Source: an uncultured Treponema sp. (lineage in GTDB: Bacteria; Spirochaetota; Spirochaetia; Treponematales; Treponemataceae). From it: 18,092 nucleotides of DNA. The DNA lies in contig CALELJ010000276.1 in assembly GCA_937902445.1 (NCBI GenBank), positions 1 through 18,092 on the forward strand. The letters are read 5' to 3'. The notes under the pieces are model-generated. The model ran no database searches, was not told where the DNA came from, and saw only the letters and a list, made by a program, of their open reading frames with translations. Both the position numbers and the translations under genes were made by a program. Positions 14,409 to 18,092 of this stretch are shown here, piece after piece. Each line of letters opens with the position of its first letter. Positions within the stretch are counted from its first letter, which is position 1.

Positions 14409-15998
14409 ATGAAAAACAAACAGAAATCTCTTCTTGCAAAAGGACTTTCACTTTCAGTTTTGACACTGCTTTCAAGAATCCTTGGACTTGTGCGCGAAAT
14501 GACAAAGGCACACTTTCTTGGAACCAGCGCCTTCTCCGATGCTTTCGGAATCGCTTTCATGATACCAAATCTGTTCCGCAGGCTTTTTGCAGAAAACTCA
14601 ATATCAGTGGCCTTCATTCCGACTTTCAGAAATTATCTTGAGGATGCACAGACTCCGGAAGGAAAAAAAGAAGCAGAGAATTTTGTAAAGGCAACTTTCA
14701 CTCTTGTTTCATTTTTGACCGTGACATTTGTTACAATCGGAATTCTGCTGACACCGCTGATTTTGAAAATCTTCTATTCTACGGAAGACATTGTCGCAAG
14801 AAACGAAGCCATCATTCTTACCCGCATAATGTTTCCGTATCTGGTTGTGATTTCCATCGCCGCATTTTTTCAGGGAATACTCAACGCCCTGAAGATTTTT
14901 TCTCCATCTGGTTTCACTCCGATTCTCTTCAATACAATCGTTATTGCATGCACCTATATTTTCTCAAGATGGACTTCCAATCCGGCACGTGCAATGGCTA
15001 TCGGTGTCATTACAGGCGGAACTGTTCAGGCCCTCTTTCAGCTTCCCTTCGTTCTCAAGAACAACTGGCACGTAACTTTCACTTCCCTCAGAAATGCGTT
15101 CTCAAATCCGGGAACAAAAAAAGTTCTTGCCCTCATAGGACCAACAATCATCGGCATGGCCGGTTATCAGATAAACGACATTGTTTCATCGGCACTTGCA
15201 ACAAGAGCTGGAGAAGGAGTTGTGTCAAGCCTTCAGTATTCCCTTCGCCTCCAGGAACTTATCCTCGGAATCTGCGCAGTCACCATAGGAACAGTCATTC
15301 TGCCCGATCTTACCGGCTATGCAAAAAAACAGGAATGGGAAAAATTCAACAATCTTCTTTGCCAGTCAGTAAAAATCATGGCTTTGATTGCAATACCAAT
15401 TACTTTCTATTCCCTTATCATGAGCGAGAACATCATCAGTCTTGTTTTTTCAGGCGGAAAATTCAACGCTAATTCTGTAAGGCAGACAATGGAAGTTTTT
15501 AATTTCCACATCATAGGCCTTTTTTTCATCGCAGTTAACAGAATCGTCTCACCCGCTTTCTATGCCCAGCAGAACACGAAAAGTCCTACCATCGCAGGAC
15601 TTCTTAATTTCGCAGTGAACATCACCCTTGCTGCCCTGCTTGTAGGAAATTTCGGAGGCCGTGGAATCGCACTGGCATTGACCACAGCAAGCGCCGTAAA
15701 CACAATTGTCCTCTTTTCGATGCTCGGAAAAACAAAGGGAATTGAGGTCGGCAACCTTGTAAAATCAGTTTTGCTTTACGCAGTCAAAATCGCGGTCTTC
15801 TCTTTTGTAGCTGTAGTTCCGGTTTATTTTGCAAAAGATTCCCTCGTTGCAATATTCAGCGGACATGCAAGAATCATCAGCCAGGGAATTCCTGTTGCTT
15901 CCACAGCGGCTGCATTCGCTCTCACAGGCCTCATTCTCCTCGTTGCAACCCGTGACAGCATCGTAAAATCAGTTATCTCAAAACTAAGACGAAGATAA
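14409..15998 (+). CDS. murJ: Lipid II flippase MurJ
   Basis: A 529-residue inner-membrane protein of the MOP superfamily that carries lipid II across the membrane for peptidoglycan synthesis. The N-terminal signature is clear: SRILGLVREM with R23 and R29, SDAFGIAFMIPNLFRRLFAEN with D44 and R57/R58. R280 lies in SLRLQELILG. These correspond to the arginines and aspartate shown to matter in E. coli MurJ. About 14 hydrophobic segments are expected and the length is typical. The ATG has no Shine-Dalgarno, and the promoter sits right next to it. It is divergent from the cyclase operon and followed after 23 bp by the M24 peptidase gene, so the two are probably co-transcribed. Confidence 0.95.
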   Translation: MKNKQKSLLAKGLSLSVLTLLSRILGLVREMTKAHFLGTSAFSDAFGIAFMIPNLFRRLFAENSISVAFIPTFRNYLEDAQTPEGKKEAENFVKATFTLVSFLTVTFVTIGILLTPLILKIFYSTEDIVARNEAIILTRIMFPYLVVISIAAFFQGILNALKIFSPSGFTPILFNTIVIACTYIFSRWTSNPARAMAIGVITGGTVQALFQLPFVLKNNWHVTFTSLRNAFSNPGTKKVLALIGPTIIGMAGYQINDIVSSALATRAGEGVVSSLQYSLRLQELILGICAVTIGTVILPDLTGYAKKQEWEKFNNLLCQSVKIMALIAIPITFYSLIMSENIISLVFSGGKFNANSVRQTMEVFNFHIIGLFFIAVNRIVSPAFYAQQNTKSPTIAGLLNFAVNITLAALLVGNFGGRGIALALTTASAVNTIVLFSMLGKTKGIEVGNLVKSVLLYAVKIAVFSFVAVVPVYFAKDSLVAIFSGHARIISQGIPVASTAAAFALTGLILLVATRDSIVKSVISKLRRR

Positions 15999-16021
15999 AA
16001 AAAATCATCCAGGAGTTTTTT

Positions 16022-17146
16022 ATGGACTTTGAAACAATGTATAAAAATAGACGCGCCAGAGTTGCAGGCTACATGAAGGAGCACGGAATAAAGGCCGCAG
16101 TCTTTGAAGACAGTGAAGACCGTCGTGAAAGTGCACTGCGCTATCTCACAGGCCATCCAACAGATGCATTGCTTCTTATTACCGACGACGGAAACAGCGT
16201 ATTGATTCCGTGGGATGAAAACCTGGCAAAGGAACGTGCACACGCAGACCAGATAGTTCCGTCTGCAAAATATGAACGCAATTACGCAAAGGCACTTGTA
16301 GAACTGCTTTCATCTTCCTACAGCGGAACAGGAAACACAATTTCCTTCTGCAGGGAAACACAGTTCTGCCAGTACGAAAAATACAAAGAAGAACTTAAAG
16401 ACTGGAACATAGAACTCAAAAGCGGTAGTGTCCATGATTTTGTATGCGACATGAGGGCCGTAAAGGACGACTACGAAATTCAATGCACAAAAAAAGCATG
16501 TGCCATCACAGATGAAATGACTTTGATAATCATCGACAGCGTCAAAAACGGAAAATTCAAAACGGAAATGGACGTAGCCCTTTTCATAGAACGCTACCTC
16601 CGTGAAAAAGGTGCCGAGCGTACAAGCTTTGACACTCTTGCCGCAGGACCTGGACGCAGTTTTGCAATACACGCATTCCCTGGATATACAGGCGGACTTT
16701 GGGCAAGCAAAGGTCTTTCAATCCTCGATTACGGAGTCTGCTGGGAAGGCTATGCAAGTGACTGTACCATAACTGTTGCAAAAGATCCTTCACCACAGCA
16801 GATGGAACTTCTCAATCTTGTACAGACCGCCGCAGACCAGTGCCGCAAACTTTACATGCCAGGAAAGAAAATCAGCGAAGCCGTTGCAAAGGCGGATGAA
16901 ATTTTTGCTTCGGCAGGACGCAGTATGCCACACGGACTTGGACACGGAACCGGTCTTGAGATTCACGAAGCTCCATTTGTAAGCAAAAGATCTGCGGCGG
17001 ACAAGGTTTTCGTTCCGGGCAACATAATCACCCTGGAACCTGGACTTTACGATCCAGTACTTGGCGGTGTAAGACTTGAAAATGACGTGCTCATAACAGA
17101 AAACGGAAATGAACTGCTTTTGAACAGCAAAATTTTCATTCTTTAA
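16022..17146 (+). CDS. M24B family metallopeptidase (Xaa-Pro aminopeptidase type)
   Basis: A 374-residue cytosolic dinuclear metal peptidase of the pita-bread fold that removes N-terminal residues preceding proline, or acts on Xaa-Pro dipeptides. A creatinase-like N-terminal domain (about 1-150) is followed by the catalytic domain. The five metal ligands can be read as D236 and D247 (LDYGVCWEGYASD), H308 (PHGLGHGTGLEIHE), E339 (LEPGLY) and E353 (GVRLEND). H217 in AIHAFP is the usual substrate-side histidine. The ATG follows GGAG by six bases. It lies 23 bp downstream of murJ and 66 bp upstream of the J-domain gene, in the same direction, and no terminator is visible on either side. Aminopeptidase P versus prolidase specificity cannot be settled. 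Confidence 0.93.
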   Translation: MDFETMYKNRRARVAGYMKEHGIKAAVFEDSEDRRESALRYLTGHPTDALLLITDDGNSVLIPWDENLAKERAHADQIVPSAKYERNYAKALVELLSSSYSGTGNTISFCRETQFCQYEKYKEELKDWNIELKSGSVHDFVCDMRAVKDDYEIQCTKKACAITDEMTLIIIDSVKNGKFKTEMDVALFIERYLREKGAERTSFDTLAAGPGRSFAIHAFPGYTGGLWASKGLSILDYGVCWEGYASDCTITVAKDPSPQQMELLNLVQTAADQCRKLYMPGKKISEAVAKADEIFASAGRSMPHGLGHGTGLEIHEAPFVSKRSAADKVFVPGNIITLEPGLYDPVLGGVRLENDVLITENGNELLLNSKIFIL

Positions 17147-17212
17147 TTTGCAGTTTCATTTCACCCTGTATTTTCAAAACCTCATAAAACCACTACTATA
17201 GGTGACGTTGAA

Positions 17213-17983
17213 ATGAAAGACTGTTATAAGATTCTTGGTGTGTCCCATGATGCCACTGCGGCAGAAATCAGGCATGCCTTCAGACAGAAAGCAAAACTTC
17301 TTCACCCGGACATTACAGGCCAGGATTCCACGGAATTCAGAGAACTGAAAGCGGCCTATGATACTTTGTCTGACATAAAGTCCCGTGAACTTTTTGACGA
17401 ATCCTATACTTTTCGCAACGCTCAAAGTCCATTCCACAAGAAAGACAAGGACTATAAGAAGTTCAACTACAGGGAATGGCTCATGGAACGCATGGACGAC
17501 GAAAGCCGTGCAAAACTGATAATATTCGACCTGCTTCACAACAACGAAGACAGCGCCGTTTCAGAGTTCAAGAAAATGAATATGGAACGTCCAAACTTCC
17601 GCCTGTCACACTGGTTTACAAGGGAAGACTTCATGGACTTTGGTTTCATTCTCGCAGAAGAACTTGTACTGCGCCAGGAATACTATGATTCCGTCATTCT
17701 TCTTGAGCAGGTCATAAAGATGGAATACAGCTACAGCTATTTCAGGTTGTTCTTTCCGGAAGTATTGAGTCTTGTCAGACACGTCTTGAGAAACAACATC
17801 GAGGATGCCTGCAGTCCCGAACTTGCAATAGACGCATGGGAACGGGCACTGGACCTTCAGCTGGGTGATTCCGACGACGCATTCTTCCTCATGAAAATGG
17901 CGGAAGCCTACGAAAAAATCGGAGACCGACAGACTGCGCGGATATGTATGGATGAAGCATCAAAGCTGAAAGGCAGAGACTGA
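17213..17983 (+). CDS. J-domain protein with TPR-like C-terminus
   Basis: A 256-residue protein starting with a canonical J domain (about 2-65: YKILGVSHDATAAEIRHAFR, the HPD motif at 31-33, then FRELKAAYDTLSD), the part that stimulates an Hsp70/DnaK ATPase. It lacks the Gly/Phe region, zinc fingers and substrate-binding domain of true DnaJ, so it is not the general chaperone. Residues about 95-255 are helical. The end (ELAIDAWERALDL and FFLMKMAEAYEKIGDRQTARICMDEA) looks like tetratricopeptide repeats, so it may recruit DnaK to a specific partner. AGGTGA stands seven bases before the ATG. A weak promoter-like pair (TTTTCA at 17171 and TACTAT at 17194) exists, but read-through from the M24 gene is as likely. 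Confidence 0.9.
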   Translation: MKDCYKILGVSHDATAAEIRHAFRQKAKLLHPDITGQDSTEFRELKAAYDTLSDIKSRELFDESYTFRNAQSPFHKKDKDYKKFNYREWLMERMDDESRAKLIIFDLLHNNEDSAVSEFKKMNMERPNFRLSHWFTREDFMDFGFILAEELVLRQEYYDSVILLEQVIKMEYSYSYFRLFFPEVLSLVRHVLRNNIEDACSPELAIDAWERALDLQLGDSDDAFFLMKMAEAYEKIGDRQTARICMDEASKLKGRD

Positions 17984-18031
17984 TTCTCCATGGCGGACAA
18001 CATACAGTAATAATTTTGGGAGAACATAGAT

Positions 18032-18092
18032 ATGATTTTATTGAAAAACGAAGATCAGATTAACTGAATCAGAAAGAGCTGCCATCTTCTTG
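18032..18092 (+). pseudogene. map: 5' end of a methionine aminopeptidase gene with a premature TGA
   Basis: Only 61 bases are in the window. GGGAG nine bases upstream and ATG at 18032 begin MILLKNEDQIN, followed by TGA (18065-18067) and then, in the same frame, IRKSCHLL to the edge. Both halves fit the N-terminus of type I methionine aminopeptidase (typically M-x-x-L-K-N-x-x-x-I-x-x-I-R-x-S/A-C/G). This suggests one changed codon, for example GGA or CGA to TGA. No other start codon lies in the visible remainder. MetAP is normally essential, so a base-call error, a second gene copy or a downstream restart must be considered. The identification rests on about 19 residues. Confidence 0.5.

Noticed and set aside
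18065..18067. TGA read as selenocysteine or as a recoded sense codon.
   Set aside because: MetAP has no Sec at this site. The J-domain, SH3 and rod-protein frames end in TGA, and conserved coding regions do not use TGA internally.

Overview
The window is a gene-dense stretch of bacterial chromosome (12 largely intact protein genes, one apparently frameshifted gene and the 5' end of a broken one). It has moderate GC, AT-rich promoters and short spacers. A Treponema-like spirochaete is the best guess. The reasons are a ThrH-type phosphoserine phosphatase, an acetogen/gut-type formate-tetrahydrofolate ligase, a membrane class III cyclase, a lipoprotein flavin reductase, an SH3/BspA-LRR surface protein and the protein style generally. 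This is inferred from gene content, since no rRNA is present. I saw no tRNA, rRNA, CRISPR array, insertion sequence or phage gene.

Layout: (1) 1-1417, an M20 metallopeptidase on the minus strand. (2) 1533-2856, a secreted SH3/leucine-rich-repeat protein split by a +1 frameshift. (3) galE (minus) and thrH (plus), divergent from promoters at 3905-4006. (4) fhs (minus) and a surface lipoprotein (plus), divergent from promoters at 6445-6524. (5) A minus-strand block, 14283 down to 7959: TTG-started membrane cyclase, overlapping membrane coiled-coil rod protein, overlapping RsuA-type pseudouridine synthase, then a fumarate-reductase-like lipoprotein flavoenzyme. (6) A plus-strand block: murJ, an M24 aminopeptidase, a J-domain protein and the start of a methionine aminopeptidase gene interrupted by an in-frame TGA. 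Three convergent junctions carry hairpins whose U-tract for the minus gene abuts or overlaps the TAA stop of the plus gene.

How they work together: ThrH (serine supply) and Fhs (formate activation) both feed one-carbon metabolism. GalE and MurJ serve envelope synthesis. The flavoenzyme is a likely extracytoplasmic terminal reductase for anaerobic respiration. The most distinctive unit is the cyclase/coiled-coil pair. Its partner protein has one membrane helix, a predicted ~190-residue 11-residue-periodic rod on the far side of the membrane and a terminal beta-rich domain, and its gene overlaps the end of the cyclase gene. I know of no described system of this form.

Other points of note: three genes (M20 peptidase, SH3/LRR, murJ) have no Shine-Dalgarno and have a promoter -10 box 6-8 nt from the ATG, which predicts leaderless mRNAs. 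A REPIN-like inverted pair lies between thrH and fhs. The lipoprotein leader has alternative pairings that could hide its ribosome binding site.
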